Counted from the stretch's first letter, positions 30,571-39,284 are shown. The stretch: 64,000 nt of DNA from Ornithinibacillus sp. 4-3 (GCF_040958695.1 NZ_CP162599.1:2390001-2454000); one strand, 5' to 3'. The notes: generated by a model not told the origin, from the sequence alone. Program-made: numbers and translations.

Positions 30571-30588
30571 CGAGTAGGTGTAAAAATA

Positions 30589-31368
30589 ATGTGCTTGATC
30601 AATTTACATTTAAAAGGACACCCTATCTATAAATTCATACTTGCTGCAAATCGCGATGAAGCATATGACCGCCCAACCAAGGAAGCCCATTTTTGGCAAG
30701 ACAATCCTAATCTATTAGCAGGTCGAGATTTACGGTTAATGGGAACATGGATGGGTATTACAAAAAATGGTAGATTTGCCGCCCTAACCAACTATCGTGA
30801 TCCACTCCGTATTCAAGATGATAAAAGGTCACGCGGAGAAATCATTCAAAATTACCTAATTTCGTCTATTGATTCAGAAATGTATATAAAGCTGATTCAT
30901 CAAGATAGAGAAGAATATAATGGATTTAATCTACTAGTCGGTAACATTGATGAGCTTTTCTATTATAGTAACATCAGCACAGATTCCCACAAGTTAGACC
31001 CAGGTACGCATAGTGTAAGCAATCATTTATTAAACACACCTTGGCCCAAAGTAAAAACAGCAAAACAACAATTAGCCGATTATGTGAGAACAAAGGAGAA
31101 TATTCAAGCGGAAGAATTATTTAAAATTCTAGCTAATAATGAAGAAGCTCCTGTTGATCAACTACCAAATACAGGAGTTGGAAAAGAATTGGAAGCAAAG
31201 CTATCTTCAATATTTATTCGTACTCCCCATTACGGTACACGCTCATCAACCGTATTGTTAGTGGATCATCATAATCATGTTACCTTTATGGAACGAACCT
31301 TTGTTCAAGGAGAATTTTTAAAAGATGTTTCCTTTCAATTTCATATTACAGAATCCTTGAAGGTATAA
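30589..31368 (+). CDS. NRDE family protein (TANGO2-like)
   Basis: 259 residues beginning MCLINLHLKGHPIYKF and then AANRDEAYDRPT, the NRDE motif with a Cys at position 2 that could serve as N-terminal nucleophile. GRDLRLMGTWMGI and TNYRD are also family features. The function of bacterial members is unsettled; eukaryotic TANGO2 has been linked to heme or lipid handling. It follows menI by 18 bases, so probably shares its transcript. Confidence 0.85.
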   Translation: MCLINLHLKGHPIYKFILAANRDEAYDRPTKEAHFWQDNPNLLAGRDLRLMGTWMGITKNGRFAALTNYRDPLRIQDDKRSRGEIIQNYLISSIDSEMYIKLIHQDREEYNGFNLLVGNIDELFYYSNISTDSHKLDPGTHSVSNHLLNTPWPKVKTAKQQLADYVRTKENIQAEELFKILANNEEAPVDQLPNTGVGKELEAKLSSIFIRTPHYGTRSSTVLLVDHHNHVTFMERTFVQGEFLKDVSFQFHITESLKV

Positions 31369-31370
31369 AA

Positions 31371-31410
31371 AAATACCGCATCTCGATTTTTTTATCGAAA
31401 TGCGGTATTT
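31371..31410. terminator. bidirectional terminator between NRDE gene and ribU
   Basis: Near-perfect stem (AAATACCGCATCTCGAT with ATCGAAATGCGGTATTT) whose loop is TTTTTT, with A- and T-rich flanks, between convergent genes. Confidence 0.9.
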
Positions 31411-31416
31411 TACTAT

Positions 31417-31989
31417 TTAAACAAATTCAACTTTCTTTCGCTCTACCCAGTTTTTCATTTTCAGGAAGACTGGTACAAATAATAATCCAATTGCTGCTCC
31501 CTTAATTAAGTTAAATGGTAGGATTCCAAATAACACAGTAATTCTTTTCACACTTTCTAGCTTCATTTCTTCCATTCCCATAAACCAAGCATAAATTGGT
31601 AAGAGTACCAAGTAATTAAGTATGCTCATACCAATTGCCATCACAAGTGTACCAATGACAAGGCCTGATACAACACTCTTTACTGTTTTATATTTATGAT
31701 AAAGAATGGAAACAGGTAAGACGAACATTGATGCTGCTAAAAAGTTAGATAAAACCCCTACTGGTTCTCCTCCACCTACAGCTAAATATAAAGCATTCTT
31801 AATTCCGATTACGATTACACTTGCCAATGGTGAAAAGATTAGTCCTGCTATTAATGCTGGAATATCTCCAAAATCAATTTTTAAATAACCCGGTAAGAAT
31901 GGTAGTGGAAAATTTAAGAAAAACAATAATAAAGAGATAGTTCCTAATAAAGAGAGAATAATTAATTTAAATAACTTATTGGATCGCAT
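31417..31989 (-). CDS. ribU: riboflavin ECF transporter substrate-binding subunit
   Basis: 190 residues with about six membrane segments. FPLPFLPGYLKIDFGDIPALI near residue 27 is a hallmark of RibU-type S components. It works with a shared energy-coupling module encoded elsewhere to import riboflavin. An FMN riboswitch (32525-32672) and its terminator lie upstream, with repeat copy B between terminator and gene. RBS AAGGAG. Confidence 0.93.
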   Translation of the reverse strand: MRSNKLFKLIILSLLGTISLLLFFLNFPLPFLPGYLKIDFGDIPALIAGLIFSPLASVIVIGIKNALYLAVGGGEPVGVLSNFLAASMFVLPVSILYHKYKTVKSVVSGLVIGTLVMAIGMSILNYLVLLPIYAWFMGMEEMKLESVKRITVLFGILPFNLIKGAAIGLLFVPVFLKMKNWVERKKVEFV

Positions 31990-32102
31990 TTTTATGACAC
32001 TCCTTCATCTTTTTTATATCGATTCGAATCTCTTGATGAAGGATGAACTGATTTTGCCTTCGTAAATTTTATCTGTGTGTAAGCTTTTATTTGCCTATAC
32101 AT

Positions 32103-32420
32103 GCGTGTTTAAAAAGGAAAATAAAAAGGACCGTCATCGGTTAAGTTCGCAACGTCACGAGAGCAACACCGATACTAGCACATCGTGTCCGTCGAAAGTT
32201 CAAGGCAGCGCAGCTTAGAGTAGCGGACTTCTACAGGATGTAGTGACTTCTGTGTTGTCCACAGGACGTGGACGGTTTTAGCAGAAGTTCCGCTATGGTT
32301 TTAATACATGAGCAGACGCTCTTGCACGCAGAAAAAGTGCTTTTCTTTTTCAAGGAACGGAAAAGCAAGCTAACGCAGAAATTCGATGTGTCATTTTGTT
32401 GGGCTTTTTGAACATCCTCT
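32103..32420. repeat. modular intergenic repeat, copy B
   Basis: Left end GCGTGTTTAAAAAGG and right end GTTGGGCTTTTTGAACATCC are inverted repeats matching those of copy A. It holds an extra module (32131-32196) with ATCGGT/ACCGAT ends, then the shared 32199-32226 block. Next is a hairpin module (CTACA-GGA-TGTAG at 32231-32243; GTCCAC-AGGAC-GTGGAC at 32257-32273 inside ACTTCTG/CAGAAGT) and the shared 32294-32375 block. It sits between the FMN riboswitch terminator and ribU, so the ribU message must pass through it. Confidence 0.85.
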
Positions 32421-32426
32421 ATACAC

Positions 32427-32461
32427 AAAAAAATCCTAAGTACCTATGGGGCACTTAGGAT
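32427..32461 (-). terminator. FMN riboswitch expression-platform terminator
   Basis: On the minus strand ATCCTAAGTGCCCC and GGTACTTAGGAT form a stem followed by seven T residues. It lies about 60 bases downstream of the RFN element, as expected for FMN-dependent termination. Confidence 0.88.
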
Positions 32462-32524
32462 AATATCTACGACAACAAAACAGGAATGTACAATAAATAG
32501 AACTGTACAGACCATTCAGCTCGT

Positions 32525-32672
32525 TATCTTCTCCCATCCAGACTATACTGTCGGTCCTGGATTCTCACCAGGTCAACCACTGAACATGAATTCATATTCA
32601 GAAGTTCACGGACTTAGAACAAAAGTTCCACACCGTCGGTCGGGAATTACACCCTGCCCCGAAGATTACAAA
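32525..32672 (-). promoter_or_regulatory. FMN riboswitch (RFN element)
   Basis: The minus strand shows ATCTTCGGGGCAGGGTG, AATTCCCGACCG(A)CGGT, GTCCGTGA, GGTTGACCTGGTGAGAATCC and GTCTGGATGGGAGAAGAT, the ordered conserved blocks of RFN. It binds FMN and turns off riboflavin supply genes; here the target is ribU. Confidence 0.96.
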
Positions 32673-32754
32673 TCGATATGTAGTTATATTTTTACTATAA
32701 CGGAAGTATATACTAAATGCAAGTTAAAAATCTTAATTGTTTCCAAAGAAACCA

Positions 32755-33348
32755 CTAACTATCTGATATATCGACACCTAAAAAATTAAGCAGTGGTACC
32801 GCCTGTAATGGATTAATTTTGACTCCCATCACATGATCTGGAGAGAATCTTAATGAATCAAAAGTACTTTTTGAAAAGTCTACTCCTGCTAGCTTTGTAT
32901 GTAAGAAATCTGCTCCTGATAAATCAGCTTTATCAAAAATCAACTTTTTATTTACCTTCACCTCTTGAAAGAAAGCCTCCTTCAAAGAAATTTCTTTAAA
33001 AATAATCGATTCTAGCGTGGAGCCAGTAAAATTAACATAATCAGCACGTGAATCCACTACTTGACTTGCTTTCCATTTATTTTCGATAAAAGCAACACCA
33101 ATTAACTGACACTTTTCAAACATGCAACGGTAAAATATACTTTTTGAAAAAATATAATTGGAAAAAGACATATGAATAAAATCACAATCCAACCATTCGC
33201 TTCCTTGAAATTCAGTTTGCTCAAATTCGCATTTTTCAAAAGTAGCATCATTTATACGCTTTGAAATTGGCGAAGCTAGGAAAATACAATTCTTATAATG
33301 TTCCCCAGGCTCGATTTCATCAAATGATAATTTCCTATTTTCTATCAC
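32755..33348 (-). CDS. pentapeptide-repeat protein
   Basis: 197 residues composed largely of A(D/N)LXX-type pentapeptides (for example CIFLASPISKRINDATFEKC, KADLSGADFLHTKLAGVDFS), predicting a right-handed quadrilateral beta-helix. Relatives include Qnr/MfpA gyrase-protecting proteins, but many have no known role, and nothing here points to resistance. GTG start with GGAGGTG 8 bases upstream. No signal peptide. Confidence 0.87.
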   Translation of the reverse strand: MIENRKLSFDEIEPGEHYKNCIFLASPISKRINDATFEKCEFEQTEFQGSEWLDCDFIHMSFSNYIFSKSIFYRCMFEKCQLIGVAFIENKWKASQVVDSRADYVNFTGSTLESIIFKEISLKEAFFQEVKVNKKLIFDKADLSGADFLHTKLAGVDFSKSTFDSLRFSPDHVMGVKINPLQAVPLLNFLGVDISDS

Positions 33349-33441
33349 GGTATAAACACCTCCCCTCCAATATTATTTGAACCATTAATTTGACTGAATA
33401 TTCTTTTTAATATAAAATAAATACAATTTTATAAGGAGTTG

Positions 33442-33585
33442 ATGACATGGGCTTTCTATATATTAATTGCTTTGTTGTACCTCCCAATTATTTATAATAT
33501 TCATAGACGTCTCCGGAAGATTGAAGAAACATTAAAAATTAATGAAAATCAATTTTCAAAGAGTAAATGGGTTATTCTTCCTTGA
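33442..33585 (+). CDS. small single-pass membrane protein
   Basis: 47 residues: an N-terminal hydrophobic helix (FYILIALLYLPIIYNI) followed by a basic, charged tail (HRRLRKIEETLKINEN). RBS AAGGAG lies 4 bases before the ATG. Size, topology and RBS argue for a real small gene. A 13-bp inverted repeat (33576-33588 with 33609-33621) follows its end. Function unknown. Confidence 0.6.
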   Translation: MTWAFYILIALLYLPIIYNIHRRLRKIEETLKINENQFSKSKWVILP

Positions 33586-33637
33586 AAAAGTGTACAATCT
33601 ACCTTCTATTTTCAAGGAAGAGCGATACTCCTTGTTC

Positions 33638-34792
33638 TTAAAAAGCGGATTGTAATATTTTTAAATAGTCATCCTTCTTAATTGATCGAACATTACTTGG
33701 TGTAGAGCCATTTTGCTCTGCAAGCTCAGCCATCTTCTCGAAATCATCTTCTTTCACATACGATAATTCCTTTAATGTTGGAATATCTAAGCTTTGCGTA
33801 AATGCATATACCCCATCAATTAATTTCTGAATTGCCACTTCATCAACATCATGCTTATTTGCAAAATGCATAGTTCTTGCTAATTCTGCATGTAAAGGTT
33901 GATTTTCGGTTGCATTATACTGAATGACATATGGTAGGAAAACTGCGTTTGCAATGCCATGTGGTGTGTCATAAAGACTTCCTAATGCTTCTGCTAAACA
34001 GTGAACAGCTGCTACATCTGCTGAACCAAAGCAAAGTCCTGCTAGTAAGCTTCCTTCCTGCATCTTATATCTAGCCTCTAGATTCGCTCCATTTTCATAT
34101 ACTTTTGGCAAATACTCTACAATAGTTGCCATCGCACTTGCTCCCATAGCCTTTGAAATAGGGTTTGTTACTTTACATGTATAGCCCTCAATAGCATGTA
34201 CTAATGCATCTACACCTGTTGCAGCTGTAATCGCTTTTGGTACAGTTAATGTGAGTTCAGGATCTAAAATTGCAATAATTGGTCTTAATAATTCATGCTT
34301 TAAAGTAATTTTTTTATGTGATGTAGATAAAGTAATAACAGATGAGCGAGTAACCTCTGACCCAGTTCCAGCTGTTGTAGGAATACAGATTAACGGAGCG
34401 ACAGCCTTGTAAGCTTTCTTTCCTTTTACATAATCTTCAGGTGTTCCTCCATTTGGACCTAGTAAAGAAATCGCTTTAGCTGTATCCATTGGACTTCCTC
34501 CACCAATGGCTACTAAGCAGTCTACATTTTCTTTTCTAAATAATTCTGCACCAAGCACACATTCATTATCTCTTGGATTTTGAGATACTTGGTCGAATAA
34601 AATTACTGAATAGCCTGCTTCTAGTAATTGCTCTTCTATAGGTGTGATTAAGCCTGCTTGCTTTACACCAGGATCTGTCACTATCATAATCATTTTATTT
34701 GGTGCTACTATGTCTGCTAAAATCAGATTAATTTCTTTTGACTTTCCAGCACCCATTAGCATTTTCGTATTACAATAATATTCAAAGTTCAT
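33638..34792 (-). CDS. iron-containing (type III) alcohol dehydrogenase
   Basis: 384 residues. The NAD-binding GGGSPMDTAKA motif is near residue 97 and metal-ligand regions include GVDALVHAIEGY and the AVHCLAEALGSLYDTPHGIANA block. These enzymes reduce aldehydes or oxidise alcohols with an Fe or Zn centre; the substrate cannot be read from sequence. RBS GAGGAG is unusually close to the ATG (2 bases). Alone in its transcription unit. Confidence 0.92.
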   Translation of the reverse strand: MNFEYYCNTKMLMGAGKSKEINLILADIVAPNKMIMIVTDPGVKQAGLITPIEEQLLEAGYSVILFDQVSQNPRDNECVLGAELFRKENVDCLVAIGGGSPMDTAKAISLLGPNGGTPEDYVKGKKAYKAVAPLICIPTTAGTGSEVTRSSVITLSTSHKKITLKHELLRPIIAILDPELTLTVPKAITAATGVDALVHAIEGYTCKVTNPISKAMGASAMATIVEYLPKVYENGANLEARYKMQEGSLLAGLCFGSADVAAVHCLAEALGSLYDTPHGIANAVFLPYVIQYNATENQPLHAELARTMHFANKHDVDEVAIQKLIDGVYAFTQSLDIPTLKELSYVKEDDFEKMAELAEQNGSTPSNVRSIKKDDYLKILQSAF

Positions 34793-34855
34793 GGCTCCTC
34801 TACCCCTTCATTGTTATTTACTAAACTTGAAGATAGCTTACTTGAAAAACATAAG

Positions 34856-34891
34856 AAAATCCATTTTGAATATTGCTTCAAAATGGATTTT
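34856..34891. terminator. bidirectional hairpin terminator
   Basis: 14-bp perfect stem (AAAATCCATTTTGA with complement) rich in A and T at the ends, just downstream of the lipoprotein gene's stop. Confidence 0.8.
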
Positions 34892-34899
34892 TATCTGGA

Positions 34900-35454
34900 T
34901 TATTCAGGAATTAAGCCAATATCTTCAAAGTCTTCTGGATAATTCATTGTTTCAAAAACTTCATCAGAGGCTTCATCTTTAAGGTTAATCGTTAATTCAT
35001 GCTTATCAGCTTCAATACCTGAAAATATTTGATAATATACACTAGAACTTGCAAGTGCAAGCATTGCAAAGCTTTCCATACCTTCTTCATACATTGCTTG
35101 ATCTACCGTCACATTAATTTCTGTGTAATCTTTATTCTCTTCAATATTTTTAATAGATGTAAAGAATTCATTATCATTTACAATTCCAGCAAAGCTTTCT
35201 TGTAAATCCTCTTTCATTTCTTCCATTACTTTATCATGCTCTGATTTTGACATTACTATGGATAATGATCCATCGTCATTTTTATTAACTTCTTTTACTT
35301 CATTATCTTCTTCCATCTGTTCAACCATCTCATCGATAGTGAAAAGCTCATTATCGAACATAGTAGCAGGGAAAGTAATTGTTACATCACCACTTTTTCC
35401 ACAACCAGCCAAGACGAATAAAGCAATGATAAGAAGCATTAATAATTTTTTCAA
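34900..35454 (-). CDS. putative lipoprotein, function unknown
   Basis: 184 residues. A lipoprotein signal ends in LAGC (Cys18), so it is likely attached to the outer face of the membrane. The mature part is very acidic with many Glu, Asp and Met residues and no repeat. I do not recognise a family. TTG start at 35454 with GGAG about 10 bases upstream. It is preceded by its own intergenic region and followed by a terminator. Confidence 0.78.
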   Translation of the reverse strand: MKKLLMLLIIALFVLAGCGKSGDVTITFPATMFDNELFTIDEMVEQMEEDNEVKEVNKNDDGSLSIVMSKSEHDKVMEEMKEDLQESFAGIVNDNEFFTSIKNIEENKDYTEINVTVDQAMYEEGMESFAMLALASSSVYYQIFSGIEADKHELTINLKDEASDEVFETMNYPEDFEDIGLIPE

Positions 35455-35636
35455 AAAATACCAACTCCATTTTTAATTATCCAACTCATTATCCTAGAGT
35501 TAAATGTTTTTTTCAATTAAATCTTATTAATTTTATTAAAATTCATATTATAGCAGTAGTTAAACAGCATTTTGATTTACCTTCTCCTACTATTCGGATA
35601 AAATTAAAATAAATTTGAAAGAAGGGGCTTGATAAT

Positions 35637-36191
35637 ATGGGACTTAATAAATGGTTTGAAAAAGGCTTAACAGCTGAGACATATAAAGCAGATTTAGATG
35701 CACATAAAGATAATTTCAATCATGTGTATAACAATTTTGAAATACCAAATGATGAAGCATTTTTCCAAGCAGCAAAAGAAAAGAATCTACGTGTCATTGC
35801 ATTAGCAGAGGTTTGGTGTGGACATTGCATGTTAAACATACCTATTTTATTACATATATTAGAGAAGACAGAAATTCCAGTGCGCTTCTTACGACGTGAT
35901 GAAAACTTAGAATTAATGGATCAATATTTAACCAATGGAAAATCTCGTACCATTCCAATTTTTATATTTATTGATGAGGATGGAAATGAAGTTGGCAAAT
36001 GGGGACCATGGGCTCCAGCTACAAAAGAATTAGTAGATGAACTAAAAGTAGGTTTACCTCCAAAAGAAGCAGAAGATTATCAAGAGCAATTCCAGAAACT
36101 TATTAAAGCTTCAACGAAGGAATTTACAGAAAATGAAAAACTCTGGAATGGAGTATACGAAAGCATTAAAACAACTATTTCTAATATTTAA
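35637..36191 (+). CDS. thioredoxin-family protein
   Basis: 184 residues with a WCGHC active site near residues 60-64 in ALAEVWCGHCMLN, a thioredoxin fold with cis-Pro in SRTIPIFIF, and a helical C-terminal extension. Cytoplasmic (no signal peptide). This longer thioredoxin type is common in Bacillaceae, with undefined partners. RBS GAAAGAAGGGG. Confidence 0.85.
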   Translation: MGLNKWFEKGLTAETYKADLDAHKDNFNHVYNNFEIPNDEAFFQAAKEKNLRVIALAEVWCGHCMLNIPILLHILEKTEIPVRFLRRDENLELMDQYLTNGKSRTIPIFIFIDEDGNEVGKWGPWAPATKELVDELKVGLPPKEAEDYQEQFQKLIKASTKEFTENEKLWNGVYESIKTTISNI

Positions 36192-36299
36192 CACTAAGTG
36201 ACTGCCTTCAATTCATTTGTCGGCAGTCTATTCTTACATTTTTGCTTCCTTTTCAAACAAATGATATAATTTTTTTACCAAAAACAGGAGTTGGTTAGC

Positions 36300-36659
36300 A
36301 TGGCTAACAAATTTGAGGTTGGACAAGTCGTGACTGGAAAAGTTACTGGGATTCAGCCATATGGATTATTTATTGCCTTGAATAAAGAACTACAAGGTCT
36401 CGTTCATATTTCGGAAATAACAAATGGATATGTTAGTAATATTTATGATCATATTTCTATTGGTAAAGAGGTAAAAGTAAAGATTATTTCCATGGATGGC
36501 CCACAGAAGATTTCCCTCTCTATAAAAGCAACCGAAAATAATCAAGAAAAAGCATCCAATCCCTTCTCTACTCAATCAGAAGATCAGCAAATAGGATTTG
36601 ATTCCCTAAAAGAAAAATTACCACAATGGTTAAAGCAAGCTTCGAAAGAATTAAAATAA
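36300..36659 (+). CDS. yugI: S1 RNA-binding domain protein (general stress protein 13-like, YugI)
   Basis: 119 residues. A single S1 domain (VGQVVTGKVTGIQPYGLFIAL to VKVKIISMDG) fills residues 5-75, followed by a charged tail. B. subtilis GSP13 (YugI) is a small S1 protein associated with the ribosome and stress. Start: ATG at 36300, 9 bases from AGGAG; an in-frame TTG at 36291 is too near the RBS. Upstream of patB, as in B. subtilis. Confidence 0.88.
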   Translation: MANKFEVGQVVTGKVTGIQPYGLFIALNKELQGLVHISEITNGYVSNIYDHISIGKEVKVKIISMDGPQKISLSIKATENNQEKASNPFSTQSEDQQIGFDSLKEKLPQWLKQASKELK

Positions 36660-36793
36660 ATTTTTATCTATGAGAAATTAATTAATAATCAAACGAAACT
36701 ATTACAAAACTCAACGAACTAATCAAAAAATATAATTTACTCGTCAAAATAAGATAAATTATTTTCAAAAACATGTTTATGAAATTTTTTTCT

Positions 36794-36867
36794 GGGAATA
36801 CTCTTAGTGTAAGACTTTCTCGTATTCCCCCTGTGAGCAGAGCGTTTATCGCTTTGCTTCTTTTTTT
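36794..36867 (+). promoter_or_regulatory. structured leader with intrinsic terminator upstream of patB
   Basis: GGGAATAC (36794-36801) pairs with GTATTCCC (36822-36829) around a 20-base loop. It is followed at once by a 10-bp terminator stem (36835-36859) and seven T residues. The pair lies 135 bases after the yugI stop and about 80 bases before patB. It could be the yugI terminator or an attenuator. It matches no riboswitch class I can name. Confidence 0.5.
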
Positions 36868-36914
36868 GCGATAATTTTGAAAGCATTTACATTTTAACTT
36901 TCTATTTATTCCGT

Positions 36915-36920
36915 TATAAT
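36915..36920 (+). promoter_or_regulatory. possible patB -10 element
   Basis: A consensus TATAAT lies 27 bases upstream of the patB start, after the terminator. No good -35 is found at 17 bases, so this is tentative. If real, patB has a promoter independent of the leader hairpins. Confidence 0.4.
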
Positions 36921-36946
36921 AAGTTATATGTTAAGGAGGGAATACT

Positions 36947-38119
36947 ATGTCAATCTTTGATGCAGTACATGAACGTAAAAATACAAAATCCGTAAAATGG
37001 GATCAACTTGAAGCAATTTTTGGTACAAATGATGTTCTTCCAATGTGGGTAGCTGATATGGACTTTAAAGCTCCTGAAGCTGTCAATGAAGCACTTATCG
37101 AGCGTGCAAAACATGGAATTTATGGTTACACAGTGATGGATGCAGGAGTAAAAGATTCTATCTTGAATTGGTTAAAAGATCGTCATCAATGGGAGATTAA
37201 TGAGGAATGGTTATCCTTTAGTCCAGGGGTAGTTACTAGCTTACATATTGCTGTTCAAGCGTTTACAAACCCTGGTGATAATATTATTATCCAAACTCCA
37301 GTATATACACCTTTTTATAATGTAATTGAAACTCATGAGAGAAATGTAGTTAAAAATCCTCTCGTATTTAAAGACAATAGCTATCATATTGATTTTGAAG
37401 ATTTTGAACAAAAGATTGTTGATAATAAGGTAAAAGCATTTATTTCTTGTTCACCACATAATCCAGCTTGTCGAGTATGGACAAAAGAAGAGTTAGAAAA
37501 AATGGCTGAAATTTGTTTGAAGCATGATGTACTGATTATTTCAGATGAAATTCATGCTGATTTGGTATATCCAAATGTACGTCATATTCCAATTGCTTCT
37601 CTTTCTGAAGAGATTGCCAACCAAACGATTACTTGTATGTCACCAACAAAAACATTTAATCTAGCAGGTCTACAAGCATCTTATATTGTTACTCCAGATG
37701 CTGAGAAGAAGAAAGCAATTGATCAGCATTTACAAAAACAAAGTATAGACCGCTTAAATACAATGGGTAATATTGCTTTAGAAGCAGCATACACACATGG
37801 TAAAGAGTGGTTAGATGAATTGATTTCAATATTAGAAGGTCATAAAAACTATATTAAAGAAATGCTAGAAACAAATACAAAAGAATTAAAAGTAGTAGAT
37901 ACAGAGGGAACTTACTTACTCTGGGTAGACTGTAGTGGATTAGAAATGGACGCAGATGAGCTGAAGAAGTTTATGATTGAAAAAGCTAAAGTCGGGCTTA
38001 ACGCTGGTGCGGGATATGGTGAGGAAGGAAACCAATTTATGCGTATAAATATGGCATGCCCTCGCGCTACTATTGAAGAAGGCGTTAAGCGAATTATTGA
38101 TGCTGTAAACAGCCGTTAA
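36947..38119 (+). CDS. patB: PatB/MalY-type cystathionine beta-lyase
   Basis: 390 residues, PLP fold type I. LPMWVADMDFK and the PLP-lysine region SPTKTFNLAGLQ (Lys near 233) are characteristic of PatB/MalY. The enzyme cleaves C-S bonds, giving homocysteine from cystathionine or H2S from cysteine. RBS AAGGAGGG. It lies between yugI and kapB, as in B. subtilis, where patB neighbours kinB-kapB; kinB is not seen here. Confidence 0.92.
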   Translation: MSIFDAVHERKNTKSVKWDQLEAIFGTNDVLPMWVADMDFKAPEAVNEALIERAKHGIYGYTVMDAGVKDSILNWLKDRHQWEINEEWLSFSPGVVTSLHIAVQAFTNPGDNIIIQTPVYTPFYNVIETHERNVVKNPLVFKDNSYHIDFEDFEQKIVDNKVKAFISCSPHNPACRVWTKEELEKMAEICLKHDVLIISDEIHADLVYPNVRHIPIASLSEEIANQTITCMSPTKTFNLAGLQASYIVTPDAEKKKAIDQHLQKQSIDRLNTMGNIALEAAYTHGKEWLDELISILEGHKNYIKEMLETNTKELKVVDTEGTYLLWVDCSGLEMDADELKKFMIEKAKVGLNAGAGYGEEGNQFMRINMACPRATIEEGVKRIIDAVNSR

Positions 38120-38158
38120 TACCTTGAACTAGATACTAGATTTGTAGAATATAATCAT

Positions 38159-38206
38159 AAAGACTGGTTGGATGTCATTCTTTAAATGACCTCTCAACCA
38201 GTCTTT
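38159..38206. terminator. bidirectional terminator after patB
   Basis: 12-bp outer stem (AAAGACTGGTTG with CAACCAGTCTTT) enclosing an inner GTCATT/AATGAC stem, between convergent patB and the small membrane gene. Confidence 0.85.
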
Positions 38207-38207
38207 A

Positions 38208-38420
38208 TTAGTCTTCTTTATTTTTATTTTGTTTTTCATCAATTTCATACTGGTGCACGTCGATATCTTTATACTGTTCCTTAAATTTATGCTCATCTTT
38301 TTTTGATTTTTTATAAATAAAATACATTGCAGCTACTGCGCCAATCATAAAAATAACTAGCATAATAAATGCAGGAATATATTCCATCTTATCTTTTGGG
38401 AAATACAAAAACTCCATCAT
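38208..38420 (-). CDS. small single-pass membrane protein
   Basis: 70 residues (or 69 from the second Met). One hydrophobic helix at residues 14-35 (YIPAFIMLVIFMIGAVAAMY) and a strongly charged Lys/Glu/Asp tail predict an N-out or N-in single-pass protein with a soluble tail. A start with RBS AAGGAAGTG is seen upstream. Function unknown. It lies between patB and kapB on the opposite strand. Confidence 0.72.
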   Translation of the reverse strand: MMEFLYFPKDKMEYIPAFIMLVIFMIGAVAAMYFIYKKSKKDEHKFKEQYKDIDVHQYEIDEKQNKNKED

Positions 38421-38543
38421 TGTACATCACTTCCTTCTTGCGTTATATTATAGCAAAGAGCATTGCTTTTAAGTACCAGATTAAATAAATGTTCGTTAAT
38501 CTGTTACATTTAGAAAAAAATATAGATAAGGGGTATAACATAT

Positions 38544-38927
38544 ATGGCAGAGTTAGAAGTAGGTAAATATGTTTTAGCAAGCTATAATTCAGGTGCTTAC
38601 ATTGGAAAATTACTGGAAGATCGTAGAAATTTTCAATTAGTGGAAGTGCTTGCAGTAGTCAAGCATCCTAATCAAGGAGATCTTCATAATCCTGGTCAAG
38701 TTGAAAATGTTGCTTTTTTTGAACGTAAAGCTTTAGGATTTAAAGAAAAAATGAATGTTCAAAGAAGAAAGGTCCAAGCCTTTGATGGAGAAATTCCTGA
38801 TTATCATGACTCATTAAAACAGGCCTTACAGCAACTAAAGGACGAACTATCTCAGGAAGATACAGCATTTAATAAAAAATCTTTAGAAAAACTTGCCGAC
38901 CTAGAAGCACATTACTACCATAAATAA
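38544..38927 (+). CDS. kapB: kinase-associated lipoprotein B homologue
   Basis: 127 residues with the KapB domain (VGKYVLASYNSGAYIGKLLEDR, KHPNQGDLHNP). In B. subtilis KapB is needed for KinB, a kinase feeding the sporulation phosphorelay. Despite the name no lipobox is visible here, so this copy is probably soluble. kinB is not adjacent, unlike in B. subtilis. RBS AAGGGG. Confidence 0.87.
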   Translation: MAELEVGKYVLASYNSGAYIGKLLEDRRNFQLVEVLAVVKHPNQGDLHNPGQVENVAFFERKALGFKEKMNVQRRKVQAFDGEIPDYHDSLKQALQQLKDELSQEDTAFNKKSLEKLADLEAHYYHK

Positions 38928-38941
38928 AAATCAGAACGAAA

Positions 38942-39201
38942 AGCGCAAGTCGCGCCCTTACAGGCTAAGAACGTGACGTCACGAGCACAACGTCCTGTAC
39001 TAGCACATCCTGTACGTCAAAAAACGTAGAGATTGGAGCGGCACAACCGAGATAAAGGAAACATGCCCCTTTAAGGGTATCCAACGTTAGGCTTTAGCCT
39101 GGTTTTAGTTAGGCTTCCTTATAAAACAAAACCGATGTTAACTTATTATAGGGTGGCTCGCGTTAGCTCTTCGTTTTTGGCGCTCGGAGCTAGACAGCGC
39201 T
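38942..39201. repeat. modular intergenic repeat, copy C (related type)
   Basis: Non-coding block after kapB. AGCGCAAGTC near the start and GACAGCGCT at the end form an imperfect inverted pair. The module 38970-39020 matches part of copy B (GTCACGAG, CAAC, ACTAGCACATC, GT, CGTC) with small changes. On the minus strand it holds GTACAGGATGTGC (39003-39015) and ACAGGACGT (38990-38998), the same loop cores as copies A and B but inverted. The rest (39030-39190) is not shared with A or B. Confidence 0.7.
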
Positions 39202-39255
39202 ACCTCTGAATAAGAAACAACCTGGAAAAAATTAATACTTTCCTATGCAATTATA

Positions 39256-39284
39256 AAAGCTAGAGTTTCAAGCACTCTAGCTTT
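39256..39284 (-). terminator. terminator of the HPr gene
   Basis: 11-bp perfect stem (AAAGCTAGAGT with complement), 7-base loop, T-rich on the minus-strand side, overlapping the gene's last codons. Confidence 0.82.

Noticed and set aside
32755..33348. Qnr-type quinolone resistance protein
   Set aside because: It has pentapeptide repeats, but many such proteins have no link to gyrase and nothing specific supports resistance.
38942..39201. CRISPR array
   Set aside because: Short recurring motifs occur, but there are no regularly spaced direct repeats with unique spacers and no cas genes in the window.
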